Source of the DNA: Selaginella moellendorffii
Lineage: Eukaryota; Streptophyta; Lycopodiopsida; Selaginellales; Selaginellaceae
Assembly: GCF_000143415.4 (NCBI RefSeq)
Contig: NW_003314270.1
Location: 532,527-596,526, forward strand
DNA: 64,000 bases
Direction: 5' to 3'
Of this stretch, positions 46,574-57,954 are shown piece after piece. How positions within the stretch are numbered: the stretch's first letter is position 1; each line of letters opens with the position of its first letter. The translations under genes were made by a program, and so were the position numbers. The notes below the pieces were generated by a model, which saw nothing but the letters and a program-made list of their open reading frames with translations, did not search any database and was not told where the DNA came from.

Positions 46574-48256
46574 TGTAAGCGACTAAATTTTCCATTCTAC
46601 TTTAGTCACTTAACCACACCTCCGACCACTTGGAGGAGTCTCATTCACAACCTCCATCAGTCCAATTCAGGACTTGGGACTTGCTAGCCCCAAGAATGGC
46701 ATCCATGCCACTCCACACTTGCACCTGGTCTAAGTGCTCCACGTGTCCGGTCCTGAGACCGACACCCAAAGGTACCACTGACATCTCGGCCCGTTACGCT
46801 AAGGCCATGCCCATTCACCTTTGCTGCACTAGTGGTTCAACACCACTTGCATCACCACCTCGTCTCTCCAAGACTGGGCCATGTGTCCACGAGTGGTCAT
46901 CCTAGATCCACTCCTTAGCATCCTTAGGATGCCCACAGACCTGGGGAGTTGCCTTCCCCAAAGTCCCTTTGTCAGTTCCTACCAAGTCCCTTTCTGCCCT
47001 TGGCCGTGTTTGCCAACACTGCCACTGGATCGAGGCCCACAGGCCCGACCACTAAGTCCCACGGTCCTCTGGGACTTCCTCACCACATGACTGTGTCCTT
47101 GGTCACTACCCCAGAGGACTACTCCTCTTCCTTTCCACAGTCTGGGCCTTTGGGACAACATTTCGGAACACCGTGGCCTTACGCGAGCCACCTGGGTACT
47201 CTCCCCACCTATCGCCTTTAGGTGCTCTAGCCATGGGCTTAGAGCGGGTTCCGTTGAGCCACGCCTGGTATCCAAGTAGGTAGTGCCACCCACACTTGGA
47301 CTGGGAGCATCGGCCAGTCGATCTCCCGGGGGAACTAGAGCCGGCTCTTGAACACTTCACCAAGCTACCCCGCTTGTCGGTCTGTGTTCACTCTAGTCTT
47401 GGACTTCCCAGTGGGCAGCTCATCACCCAACACTGGGTCTGGCCTTCCTGGGCCAAACTGGCCTTTCCTGGCCAAACTGGCTCCACTGCAGTCCTCCCCC
47501 TTACTATACTTTTGGGGCTCACCAAACCCCCCAGGGTCTGGGAGACGAACGCTTTGGGCTTTCACCCTCTCAGGCTCCGGACTCGGACTCGGACTCGGAC
47601 TCGGACTCGGACTCAGATTCGGACTCGGACTCGGGCTCGGGCTCGGTCTCGGCCTCGGCCTCGGTCTCGGTCTCGGTCCCGATCTCGGTCTCGGTCTTGG
47701 TCTCGGTCCCGGTCTCGGTCCCGGTCTCGGTCTCGACTTCGGACTCCATCTCGGACTCCATCTCGGACTCCATCTCGGACTCCATCTCGGGTCCATCTCG
47801 GACTCCATCTCGGCGTCCATCTCGGACTCCATCTCGGACTCCATCTCGGACTCCATTTCGGGTCCATCTCGGGTCCACCTCGGACTCCATCTCGGCGTCC
47901 ATCTCGGGTCCATCTCGGACTCCACTTCAGACTCCAACTCGAGTCCATCTCGGACTCCACTTCGGACTCCAACTCGAGTCCATCTCGGACTCCACTTCGG
48001 ACTCCAACTCGAGTCCATCTCGGACACTCCCACGTGTCATGTGTTGGTCCTTTTGGGTCCCTTTTTGGAGCCTCGCCTTTTGCTCGCTTCGTGCTCGTTC
48101 CTCGAGCACTTCGTTGGGAGTTCCACTCCCGCTCTTGACTTTTCAAGTCGGAGCTCTTGGTCCAAACGTGTTACGCTCGTTTGGCTCTCGCTTCGGCCAC
48201 TACCATGTGGCGCCCTTCCGGCTCCACTTTGGGGCCTAGGGATTTTGTGTCTCACA
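46574..48256 (-). repeat. Family II LTR of B (5' in element sense)
   Basis: 1,683 bp, with an array at about 47577-48026. It is 22 bp shorter than its partner because of array differences. Confidence 0.92.
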
Positions 48257-51200
48257 TTTACGAAGTTGCTTGGGTAAATGATGATCAACCCCAAAGTGGT
48301 TGATGGAGAAGCTAGTCTACTTGCACAAAGTAGCATTGTAGTAGCTTTGACTGGATTCTCGCTGGTGGTCCATTATGCTAAGCTTATGTTGGTACCTTGT
48401 TTCCTTGAGGGTTTGCCCATAAGGTGTTGGGAATGGGTTGTAGCATTCATTTGCTATAGCTCATCTGTTGATCCGTTAGCACTTGGAGTAGATTATTGGA
48501 TGGAGAAGGTGTGAGGTTGATGCATTGACATCGCTAGCACTTGTGTTAGTGGAAGTGGCATTGTTGATTCGAGTGATGAGGAATTTTCCTTAGAGCTTGA
48601 TTTTCCATGTCATTTTTCTTGTTAGTGTTTTGGCTTCACATTGGATCTTGAAGGTGATTGAAGAAGAGTGTTAGTGCAATATGGATATCCGAAGATGTGG
48701 TCTTCGTGATCAAGCCTTGGATGTTCATTTTGCACTTTGCGGATGTCGGTGTTGGATATTGGAAAAATGGGCAAAGATGTTCGATGCTTAAGCATATTGA
48801 TGGATCATGAGAATTTGTGTTGAGGTGAACCTATGTGAAGTTGTAGGTAGGAGGAAGTTGGTTGAGTCTTGAAAGTTTGCAATCCTGGACTGAGAGTCAT
48901 TCTTTCTCTAGGATGGGAAATTTTCCACAAATTTTCTTAGACTTCTCCAATGGCTGATCTGTTGGTCACTTTGCTCGAAAACCATTCCGTTTTCGTAAGC
49001 CAGTACAAACTAGTGAAGGGGTTGGAGTTGACTTCGGTTGGCTTAGATCTTAGTAGGTAGTTTGTAAGATGCGACCCGAAAGGGATGCTAACTTTTGGGG
49101 CTAGAGCAATTGAGTTGGATAGAGTCTGGAGTTGGTGTAGAAAAGTGGCTGTTGTGCTTTTCTAAGAAAGGTGACCCTTGTGCCTTTCTTTTGTAGCATT
49201 GTGCTTGGTGGCAGTTTGCACCTTGCATTACGTTAGACTCTATGAGAGTAGTGAGCTCTCACTGATCTTGACTTGGTCTTGGTGGCTGCACCTTGGCTGA
49301 GGATGGTGATGTCCAACTTAGTTGTTTGAGGTTAAGATGTTGGTACCTGTACTATAGCTTTGTCTATGAGGAGGTTGTGTACCGATATGAGTTCATCTCA
49401 TGGTCTTCACTTTCGTTTCGGCTGAGTGTTGATCATGCATAGCTAGCCTCTTCAAGACATGCTCAGAGCTAGTGGCTAAATGTTTGAGTGAGCTTATTGC
49501 GGTTGAGTTGGATTCGGGTGGTCATTTAGTTTGTGCTTGTCTATGAACTTTTATCTCGTACCTGGGGTATTATGTTCATGTTGGACAAGTATGTGACTTG
49601 ATGATATGAGTTGGTGTTTGGGTCTTGTGAACGTAAGTTGAAGAGTGATTGTTAGTTGCTTTGCGACTAGTGATTACTTGTAGACTTCATCAAAGACAGT
49701 TGACACTTGCTTTGCTCGATGATGATTTAGCAGTGATGGGCTTGCTTTACCGGATGGTGTTGCGGAGGATCGTGTCGTTAGACTTGCATAGGTTTTCTAT
49801 GTTAGTATATCGATTCTATCTCTGTCGATATCATTTGGTTACGTTTAGTCTGTGGTGTTGGATTTCATTGAGTCTTGGATGTGGTGATTCACTCTTTGAT
49901 GAAATGTTATCTGTAACTGAGTATTGCTGAAGGATTGGTCTCGGATACTAAGTAAAGTATCTTTGACCTGATTAGCTTAGTTGCTAGGAAGTTTTGAGTG
50001 GTGATTCACTTGTGCTTTCTTCTAGCTTTGTTATGGTGTTAATGGCATTGAAGTGATGCCTTATCGTTGATATTATTGATGTTGAGATTTGAGTGAAATG
50101 AGATGTCTCTCCGCAAGATTGATGTCGAGTTTCGTTAGTCTTGATGAAGATAGTGTTGATGATTTGGCTGTAGCTTTGTGTTGTTGGCATTCGTGCAATT
50201 GCTAATTAGCAACTGCATTGACGTTCAAATGAACTGAGTGGCAAGTTTGGGTTAGTTGTGTTCTAGACGAGATTGCTTAGTTGAGGTTGAGCTTTAGCTT
50301 TTCCTTGAAAAGTGATTTAGTCGTGGACAATGCTACCTTTAAGAGAGGAAGAATTAGTGTTCGATATTAAACTATTTGATTCCTTATTGGATTTCAGTTG
50401 GGATATATCGATCATTGATGATTTTTCTTATGCTTGTTATGAGGTGAGTTACGTCTTGCTGTAGATGGATTCATGGAGGATCGTTTGGTGATCACTTGTT
50501 GAGCATAACTTTGCTATGCTTAGCTTTTGGATTGATGCAGAAATGCTCTTCATTAGCTTTGCATTATGAAGTTTGGCTTATGGATATGTTGAGGAGGATA
50601 TTGTGGGTTGCACCATGATTTCTTCTTTAACATTAAAGTTGGTTCATGCAAGACTTGTGATTATTGTTAGACAAGATATGGCTATAGGCTTCTTCGAGCT
50701 TTTGGTTCTTTGAGTTTTATGCTCATTGTTCCATTTGTTAGAAGTTGTTGGGGAAGGCATTTTTGGCTCATTAGCTTCGATGTTGAAGTTGGCTTTTGCA
50801 TTTAGCAATCATTGGTGATGATTGACTATCATCTAGGAAAGTTGATTATCCTTGTCGAAGGTTTTGCTTGATTATCGTTGACCTAGAATGATTTGCCATT
50901 CTTCGGGATAGTGGATTCTTTCTTCAATGACGATTATGCATCTCTTTATTGATGGGATGATTGATGATCTTTCATGATGGTTAGTTGTTCTCTTTGATGG
51001 CTTATGGCTTTTTGCAATACCACATGTTGTTTGTGGTTTGCTCTGGATTGGTCTTTTGGGTTTGAGACATCAGTAGGATGTTGCTAACACTTGCTTGAGC
51101 AACTCTGGTTCCTTGGTATTGTTGATTGAGATCTATTCAGATTTGCTAGCGCAATAGTTGATATGAACAAGTGTTTGTTTGCTTTGCAACATTCATTTTG

Positions 51201-52124
51201 ATCTGTTGATTGTTGCTCGAGTTAGTTTTGATAGATTTGGATGTTATTTCCTTTGGGTGATACATTTGCGAGCTTTGTGCTTGTCAGTCAATGCTACTTT
51301 GTGTTCTTTGAGTTCTCTCTAGTAAGTTGTTGGCTTACTGTCTACTATCTTCGGTAGTTAAGTTTCATCATTGAGTTTCCTTGATGATATATTAGCTATT
51401 GAATTTTGTTGGCTGGTGATTCTTATGTTTACCAGTTATAATGATCTTGTTGGTTCCTATACTGTAATACTAGTTTATCGGATGATAACTTGTTTAGAAT
51501 ACTTTTGTGTTCTACTCTAAGATATAATCACTAGTAATTAAGCTTCTCAGATATCATTGTCTCTGACTTTGATATTGTCCATCTATTGATCTTTGAGTTT
51601 GGGCCAGTAATAGGCAGACTGGCTTCGGCACTTCGTGTGCATGGTGAAATCTCTAGTCATGGGGTAGCTGCTGTCGACTGGTCACATAACCCGCCTCTCT
51701 GTCGATGTTCCTTGTTACGTTGAAAGGGCGTGACCGTGTAAACAACTCTAACTGCCTGTTGACAGTAGTCTATCTAAACCTTACCGACGGGTTTGGTTTC
51801 TTTGCTCAGGAGGGTTGGGGCCTCTGGCTTCTCTCTCTATGTTCCTGCGGGCAGGGCATATCACACTTTTGTAGCTGGGTGACGCCCAGAGCAGCAAGGG
51901 TGGCTGACTCCGTTGGTCATTTCCTTGTCGGCGACGGCCGGGAGGTGTCTGAGCTGGTAGCGCATCCGCGTTAGACAAAGAGGTTGCCCCCTTAACTCAT
52001 TTAAGTTGGTGCATTTCTCACATAGTGTGAGTACCGTGAACTTTTTCTGGAGTTGTTTCCTTGGCGGTATTCTAGACTCGAGTGTGCATCGACGAGGACG
52101 TCGATCTTCCCAAGGGGGGGAGAG

Positions 52125-53269
52125 TGTCGCGAATGTGACTTCGGGTATCGAAAGTTACTTGTCGGCTAGTCCTTACGGACACTCTTACCTTACTGCCACG
52201 ATGGCAGGAGGTCGGTATTGTTGGACCCGTTATCAGTTTCCCACTTGAGCTAGTTGAGAAACTGGTCAATGACCATGCACTTAGATTGGATAAACATAAG
52301 GTAGGAACCCTATGTGTTTCTTGCTGAGCATACTCGGCCTGGTTTGAGAAACTTGAGTCATTGGCTTGCACTTGCTAGTATCAAGAACCCCCGCGATATT
52401 GAGATTGGTCCCTCAACATCGCTACATGATAGCTTACCGTGTCTGCCAAACACCCTCGCTATCATGCCCTTTGTGTTAGTCTCATTTTGGTCCCAAATGC
52501 TATTTATGGAAAGTGTCCAGATTTGCTCATTTGGCATATCTACGGAATGTAGAGATTGGCCTGAACACAATGGTGTTTGTCCCGTGTCCAAATTCGCAAT
52601 CTAAGGACATTCCATATTTAGTAAGTTTCGAGCTTGTCCCAGAGACTAACTCTTGATACTAAGGGAGGCTTGGGGTGAAAGCCCAAAGCGTGTGTTCCTC
52701 AAGGGGGGGGGGCTATGGGGGGTTCCAAATGTATAGTAGGGATAGTGGGTAGGTCGGGCATGGCCGACCAACCTGAGGCATAGTCTAGCTCCCGCTTGCG
52801 TGCCTGTCCTTGTTCTGCGTCCGGCTTGGGTCTAAGCCCAAGTTCCATTCCATGCTAGTTGGTGGAGTACCCATATCCTCGCGTTAGGCCACCGGTATGC
52901 CGAAATAGCGCCAGACTCCGTTTGGCTCCGTTTTGCGTGCTGGTCCTGGCATTGGGATGCTGGTTGCTCTAGGACTGTTCCAAGTCGCTCCGGGCCCCTG
53001 TCCCTTCACTCCTTGGGCTATATGCTCGGGAGTTGCTCCGTGGTCCGGTTCCATCACTCCTTGGCGTCACGCTTGGGAGTTTGGCACCGTTCCTTCGTTC
53101 AGTGGCCCAAGGCCCTGAACCTCGGGTTACTATGGACACGTGGCACGGACACGTGGTATGTGACACGTGGCATTTGTCACGTGGCACAAAGAGGGTTTAG
53201 GTTCCGCTTCGTGGTGTTATCCTATGGTAAATCACCATAGGATAAAGGGTCAAAACCACGTGCGCTACA
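52125..53269 (+). repeat. 3' LTR of A
   Basis: 1,145 bp and complete. It is followed by the CAATC duplication and then by coding sequence of the broken gene. Confidence 0.95.
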
Positions 53270-53761
53270 CAATCCTTCAAAATCAGTAGTGCGCCCAAGT
53301 GATATCGGTCCTAGTTCCTCAATAGCAGTTGATGGTAAATACAATATAGTCGATTCAATGTGCTAATGAGTTTGTTTTTAGTAGCCAGTAAGGAGGATAC
53401 CATCTCAATCGAAGGGAGATATTTGGACATGCATATGGATCCGCCAGTGGACTCTACTTGCCTACAAGAGTTATCAGAGCTGGTGGAGGCTACTATCCAT
53501 ATCAACGCCAAGCAAGTTGACCACGCTCCACTTGATGCTGCCCATACCACTGAGTCAATCTTGTCCACGTATCCAACTGACGGTGACCAGGCGCCATTGG
53601 ACCCGCATGAGGCCGCCCCAGCCGCTGAGCCGGTCGTATCCTCATTTCCAACGGACTCAACGTGTGCCCAATCGTCTGACTACGGGCCGTTGGAACCTCC
53701 CTACACCGCCCCTGCTGCCTGTTTGGTCATGTCCACTTTGCCAACGGAGGCACCAGCTGAA

Positions 53762-53783
53762 ATAGCGTGTGATCACACGCCAT
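53762..53783. repeat. 22-bp palindrome inside coding sequence (a)
   Basis: The arms are ATAGCGTG and CACGCCAT around TGATCA. It is in an open frame with no splice signals nearby. Confidence 0.7.
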
Positions 53784-53836
53784 CGGAACCACCCCATACC
53801 ACTATTGAGCCAGTTTTACCAGAGTCTACAGCTGAA

Positions 53837-53858
53837 ATGGCATGTGCCCACACACCAT
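53837..53858. repeat. 22-bp palindrome inside coding sequence (b)
   Basis: The left arm ATGGCATG is intact and the right arm is CACACCAT. It is in the next coding repeat unit, 75 bp after copy (a), so in the same frame. Confidence 0.65.
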
Positions 53859-54016
53859 CGGATGCGATTGACCCCACATTGCAGAGGAGAGTATTTCCGC
53901 CCTTCACGTTTCCTCGACCAAAACCCTCTCAACGACCATCAGGAGCACCATTCGCTAATATTGTAGATGGTAAAATTGACTTGTACCATTTTTTATGCTG
54001 ACGCATTTCATTTCAG

Positions 54017-54878
54017 AGTCACGGCGAAGGTACTGTATCGTTTTTTATCTGAACGGTGTCCTTTTCTCCCATGAGCGTGGCTCGTCCTCGAATGTCACTG
54101 CACCCTCCAAAGCCTGCGGTCGCAAGTTGGTCAAAAGAGACAGATTCACATTAATCACACGGGAGAAACTGCAGGATCTAATAATGACCATGCGACACTT
54201 AAAACATAGGGCCGGGTTCAATTTGCAATTGGGAGTTTGGACATCCATGATGTGCCACAATGCATTAACGTTGCTACAGATGATGCACGATCAAACGCGA
54301 GTAATATTACCATTTGACTTTCTCCTAACGCAAGAGGATTGCTTGACTATGGTCCATGTGGGGGTAGCAAGCCCATCTTCGTCAAGCCAGAGGCTGTAGT
54401 GATGAACCGGACTGATAGGTCAAGTGAAATCCTCATCATCGATGACTCGCCGATTAAAACTGCAGTGAACACGCACACATATGCAGTGCACCCCATCTCT
54501 TGCAGTATGGAAACTAGGGAGAAGAAACCGTATGTTCTGGGGGACCTTGCAAAACGGCTTGGAGCAATGGTGATAAAGAACCGGCTAGTCCAGGAGGTGG
54601 CTGCAAAAATCAACCAAATGGCAGATGGAATGGTATATCAGAAGCCATTTGATCGGACAGACACCAGTCATCATTTATGGCATGTATATTGTCTAGCCAA
54701 GCACTATCCGCATCTCCATAATCTGCTCAACCGGATGGGTTCTTCGACCACTGAACATGAGCGTGGACGTATTAGAAAAGAGATGGCATTACTATTGGGT
54801 TTAAATCCTGATAGTGTGGAGAGTGATGAAATTCCAAGATTATTGTATAGGCGTTGGAGGCAAAAAATAACAGTCTGA
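54017..54878 (+). pseudogene. Last exon: FCP1/NIF-type HAD phosphatase-like domain
   Basis: A 47-bp phase-1 intron (53970-54016) precedes this exon. Domain signs in order: strand CIVFYLNGVLF in place of the HAD motif I (DxDGTL), with Tyr at 54046 for the nucleophilic Asp and Asn for the second Asp; GVWTSMM, the motif II strand; QEDC; KPIFVKP; and ILIIDDSP (Asp codons from 54442), the motif III region typical of FCP1/NLI-interacting-factor proteins. An unrecognised 95-residue C-terminal tail ends at TGA. The frame shifts by one base near 54342 between QEDC and the KPIF segment, by mutation or sequence error. FCP1-like proteins dephosphorylate Ser/Thr, for example on the RNA polymerase II tail. 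Loss of the nucleophile argues against activity here. Confidence 0.72.
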
Positions 54879-57800
54879 GATGGCATGTATTTATTTAAAA
54901 ATGTAACTTATTATGGCATGGGGTTCCATGCCATTGTATTAATATTAAAAGACAATTCTTTGAGAGGATTTGCATTATACTAGAAGTGTTACAGCATGTT
55001 ATTGGAAGTCTACGAAGTTGTTTTATTAATAAGGGGAAAGTAAAGATTGAATGGGGACTTGGGCTCCACCTAGACTCGGAACAACTGAGCCAATATTAAA
55101 AGGATGGAAAGAAATTGGACGACGATGACAAGGAGAAGAGAGAGGTGAAGCAGTGGCAGGGGGAGGAGAAGTGATTGAGTAGACATTTCCTTGTTTAAAA
55201 TAAAATGGCATGTGCCTCAATGCAGTTGAATTTTGTTATATTTATATACTATATAAAGGTTTGGAAACCTTATTTTACAAGTGGGATAATGACAATTCCC
55301 ACTTTAACAAAATAGAGCTTCATTGTAGACATCTTGAAGACGAAAGGGCATATTCACAACTTGGTCTAGAAACAACTTTCATGGATAAACTTGTATGGAT
55401 AGGTCCATTTTAGTTTAAGGATAGAGTCAATTTTTTATTGCAACTTCCCCTCTCAAGATTCATACATTCAAGATTTTATTTTAAACAATATAATGTAAAA
55501 AAAAGATATTATTATAAGGTATGAAATACAACGGATGTACCTCCTTAGGCTAGTAGGAAGTTGTACTCCTTTTAATAAGTCTTGCAAGATAGCTTCATTT
55601 AGTTGAGCCTTTTGGCAATCCAAATTGAGTAAGGTGTTTGTGATAAAATCCTTGAGGATAGTTTTTTGAATATACTTCAAAGTTGCAAATGAATTTCTCA
55701 ATATCTCTTCCTACATACCATCTTTGAAAGGGTTGAAAGAACTCCTTTATATCCCTTTCTACATTGGATATATGTATGTGCTAACATGCATTGCAGCTCT
55801 TCCAGCAATGGTGTCATAGGCAGAAGGATTGATTACCTTTGCAAAAAATAGAATTTCTATAATGATTTCAATTGCATGCTTTATCCACACAATCTAAATA
55901 CCCGCCACAATGAACTATACACACCATGCCTTCAAAATGTTGAAAGTGTGTAGTCTTGATCTTGCACCAATTTTGGACATCTTGCTTGGTTTCCATCCCC
56001 TTCCATTTGGAACCTGTGCTGTTGACAAAAGGTGGTAGTTCAAAAAAAATATTGCCATTGTAGGAGGATAAAAACTTGCTCATAGGCTTATAAAAAACAA
56101 GTGCACATTGATTATGAGGTGTGAAAACTAAAAAGCATTGCTAATGGCTTTGAATATTGTTAAAGATGGAGCTAGTGAATTCGGTGTCAACACTAGCATG
56201 ACTTCTTCATTTGAACTAAAAGAGGATGAAAGGATAACGACTAACTTTTGCTTCACATTCACTTTGGCTAGAGTGCATATTTGCACTTTGACTGGAGATC
56301 CAAAAGCTCAAATCTCCTTCAATTTGGAATTTTATAAATTCAATTGCTATTCACCTTTGCCCACACCAGAAAGAAGAAACTCCTAGTATGCAACTATACT
56401 AGTGTCATTGCAAATTACAATCTCTAAAGAAAGAGAGCCAAGACAAAGGTCAAAATGCCGACATAAAAAACTTTTGGAAACAGTACTCTGAGAGAATGAA
56501 AGAGATAGATAATCTTGAAAATGTAAAAGAAACTTCTCCATCTTTCTCAATAGGTTTTAGAGTTCTCTCTCTCTTTATGCTACTTGTAAAAATCCATAGT
56601 GAAATATAATTGAAATTTAAAGAGAGCAATAAAAAAGATGTCAATAACATACAAAATGAATTTAAATTCTATAGCAAATTTAACATGTGCAAGTGTGACA
56701 CTATTAATATTATTGTCATCTATTATGATGTTTAATGCATGTATACATATAGATCCAAGGAAGGATTTTCAGCACATGAAGTTTGATAGTTAATAATGAT
56801 ATCAGTAATGACATTTTTCTATAGCATGTCAATCCAAGAAATCCAATCTGACTATTAGCATATATGATGTGTCAAGTTATCAAATCTTAAGTGCTAGATG
56901 ATGATAAATCTTGTCAAATATTATTCTTTAATGACAAATTTGATTCTTAATACAACTCAAGTTTTAATCCATAATTGTGAACACTGCTCTATGATATTTA
57001 AAGCACGTGCCTATTTTTTAGGATATAATACAACACAAAATAAATTTCTGGATGATAATTCATCCATTCATAGATTAATATAGTACAACATATTTACCGT
57101 GCCATATTTATACCCTTTAAAGTTCTTGTAATAAGTCTAAAATATGTACAAAATATGATGAGAATGCATCCTTTCTAGATAATTTGGAAAAAATAATATC
57201 ATATCTCTAATAGCAGAAACATTGATAGGTGCTAGTTACATTGTCATTAAAATATACAAAATAAAGAACCATAATTCATATATAATGATAATGATAAGAT
57301 AAAATAAGATTGAAGATATCATGATGGTTGAGATTTAGGTTATTCGGAATGAAAGGCTAGGATGAGAGATTGGTTAGGGTTAGGGCAGCTGTCAGGATTA
57401 GGGTTAGGGTAGCTGCCAAGATTAGGTTACTATTTGCATTGTGAATGGAGTGCATGAGAGATTGAGAGATTGAGCACGAAGCGTGCGAGTGCGAGAGATC
57501 GAGCACGCAAGAGTGCGGGAGATTGAGTGCATGAGTGTGAGAGATCGAGTGTAGGAGAGTGTAGGAGATCAAGTGCATAAAAGTGAACATGAGTCTCAAG
57601 TCTTGTTGTACCAAGGGATGTTAGGAACCTGGAGGTTTGGTATGCGGGGAGTGTAGCCAAATTTTAAGTCCAATTTAACCCGGGGAGGGGGATTGAGAGA
57701 AAATTTAGGGATTCGTGGATGGATGGCTAATGCTCCATTGCTCGTGTAGTGAGTTACTGAAATCAAGTAGGACCAAGTAGGATCTAGTATAATAGGTGGG

Positions 57801-57895
57801 AACCTTGATGAGAGAACTTAACTAACACCAAGGCTATGGTGGACAAATAAACGAGGTAAACTAGCAAATTGGAAAGGAAAAATTTGTGACCTACA
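54879..57895. other. AT-rich region without a clear gene
   Basis: A good 22-bp palindrome copy (54913-54934) and a decayed one (55205 onward) lie just after the stop codon, probably in the 3' UTR. The rest is AT-rich. On the minus strand 56083-55868 is an open frame, possibly a decayed protein fragment, that I do not recognise. 57370-57430 has two 24-bp units with TTAGGGTTAGGG. 57430-57600 is purine-rich GAGAGATTGAG-like repeats. The end may include the 5' LTR of element J, but its start was not found. Confidence 0.5.
54913..54934. repeat. 22-bp palindrome downstream of the gene
   Basis: Perfect arms ATGGCATG and CATGCCAT, 35 bp after the stop codon. Confidence 0.8.
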
Positions 57896-57954
57896 ATTTA
57901 GTATCGGAGTCTTTTTCTCAATTCTAGCGAAAGATAGAGGTAGATTGCTGGGAG

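Larger units (their letters stand above)
40777..48256 (-). mobile_element. Element B: non-coding family II LTR retrotransposon nested in A
   Basis: The 7.48-kb element has TTTAC duplications at 40772-40776 and 48257-48261. Its LTRs are 40777-42481 and 46574-48256. The reverse primer site TGGTATCGGAGC is at 46559-46570, so it runs on the minus strand. The internal region (42482-46573, 4.09 kb) is close to that of C and has no protein domains. About six substitutions separate the two LTRs outside the arrays. The uninterrupted site is visible in element F near 9840-9900. Confidence 0.94.
38504..53269 (+). mobile_element. Element A: young family I LTR retrotransposon carrying nested element B
   Basis: The LTRs are at 38504-39648 and 52125-53269, both 1,145 bp and identical in all readable positions. 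CAATC duplications lie at 38499-38503 and 53270-53274. The primer site TGGTATCAGAG is at 39651-39661 and the purine tract at 52112-52124. The internal region (39649-40776 plus 48262-52124, about 5.0 kb) has no coding domains. Element B interrupts it. Identical LTRs point to very recent insertion or to homogenisation. Confidence 0.95.
53270..53969 (+). pseudogene. Exons 9 (end) and 10: Pro/Thr-rich repeats of the broken gene
   Basis: The frame of exon 9 resumes at 53275 and ends at 53334. A 47-bp phase-1 intron (53335-53381) precedes exon 10 (53382-53969). Exon 10 encodes about four imperfect tandem repeats of 25-31 residues with a core like (H/Y)xPLxxxxTxxxxxVxSxxPT, rich in Pro, Thr and Ala and acidic, probably a flexible linker. 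Two repeats contain copies of the 22-bp palindrome (53762-53783 and 53837-53858), read as IACDHTP and MACAHTP. A basic, Pro-rich stretch leads to the phosphatase-like domain. Confidence 0.7.
14193..54878 (+). pseudogene. Host gene split by four exonic LTR retrotransposons (possible ParB-like / FCP1-like protein)
   Basis: One gene of about 4.9 kb of exons is spread over about 40.7 kb. Coding segments are 14435-15613, 15668-16991, 17042-17128, 17167-17216 plus 24823-24862, 24912-25055, 25103-25257 plus 30759-30863 plus 38058-38334, 38392-38406, 38456-38503 plus 53275-53334, 53382-53969 and 54017-54878. At each retroelement, leaving out the element and one duplicated target site keeps the same frame, and nearly all introns from 16992 onward are phase 1. 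The product would be about 1,600 residues. Apart from the insertions, the lesions are two in-frame TAG codons in the 24912-25055 exon and one apparent -1 shift near 54342. Insertions in exons make it almost certainly non-functional. The alternative of several unrelated fragments is unlikely given frame continuity at all sites. Confidence 0.8.

Noticed and set aside
57357-57660. Overlapping minus-strand frames rich in Ser, His and Leu
   Set aside because: Purine-rich simple repeats on the plus strand. No domain or codon pattern.
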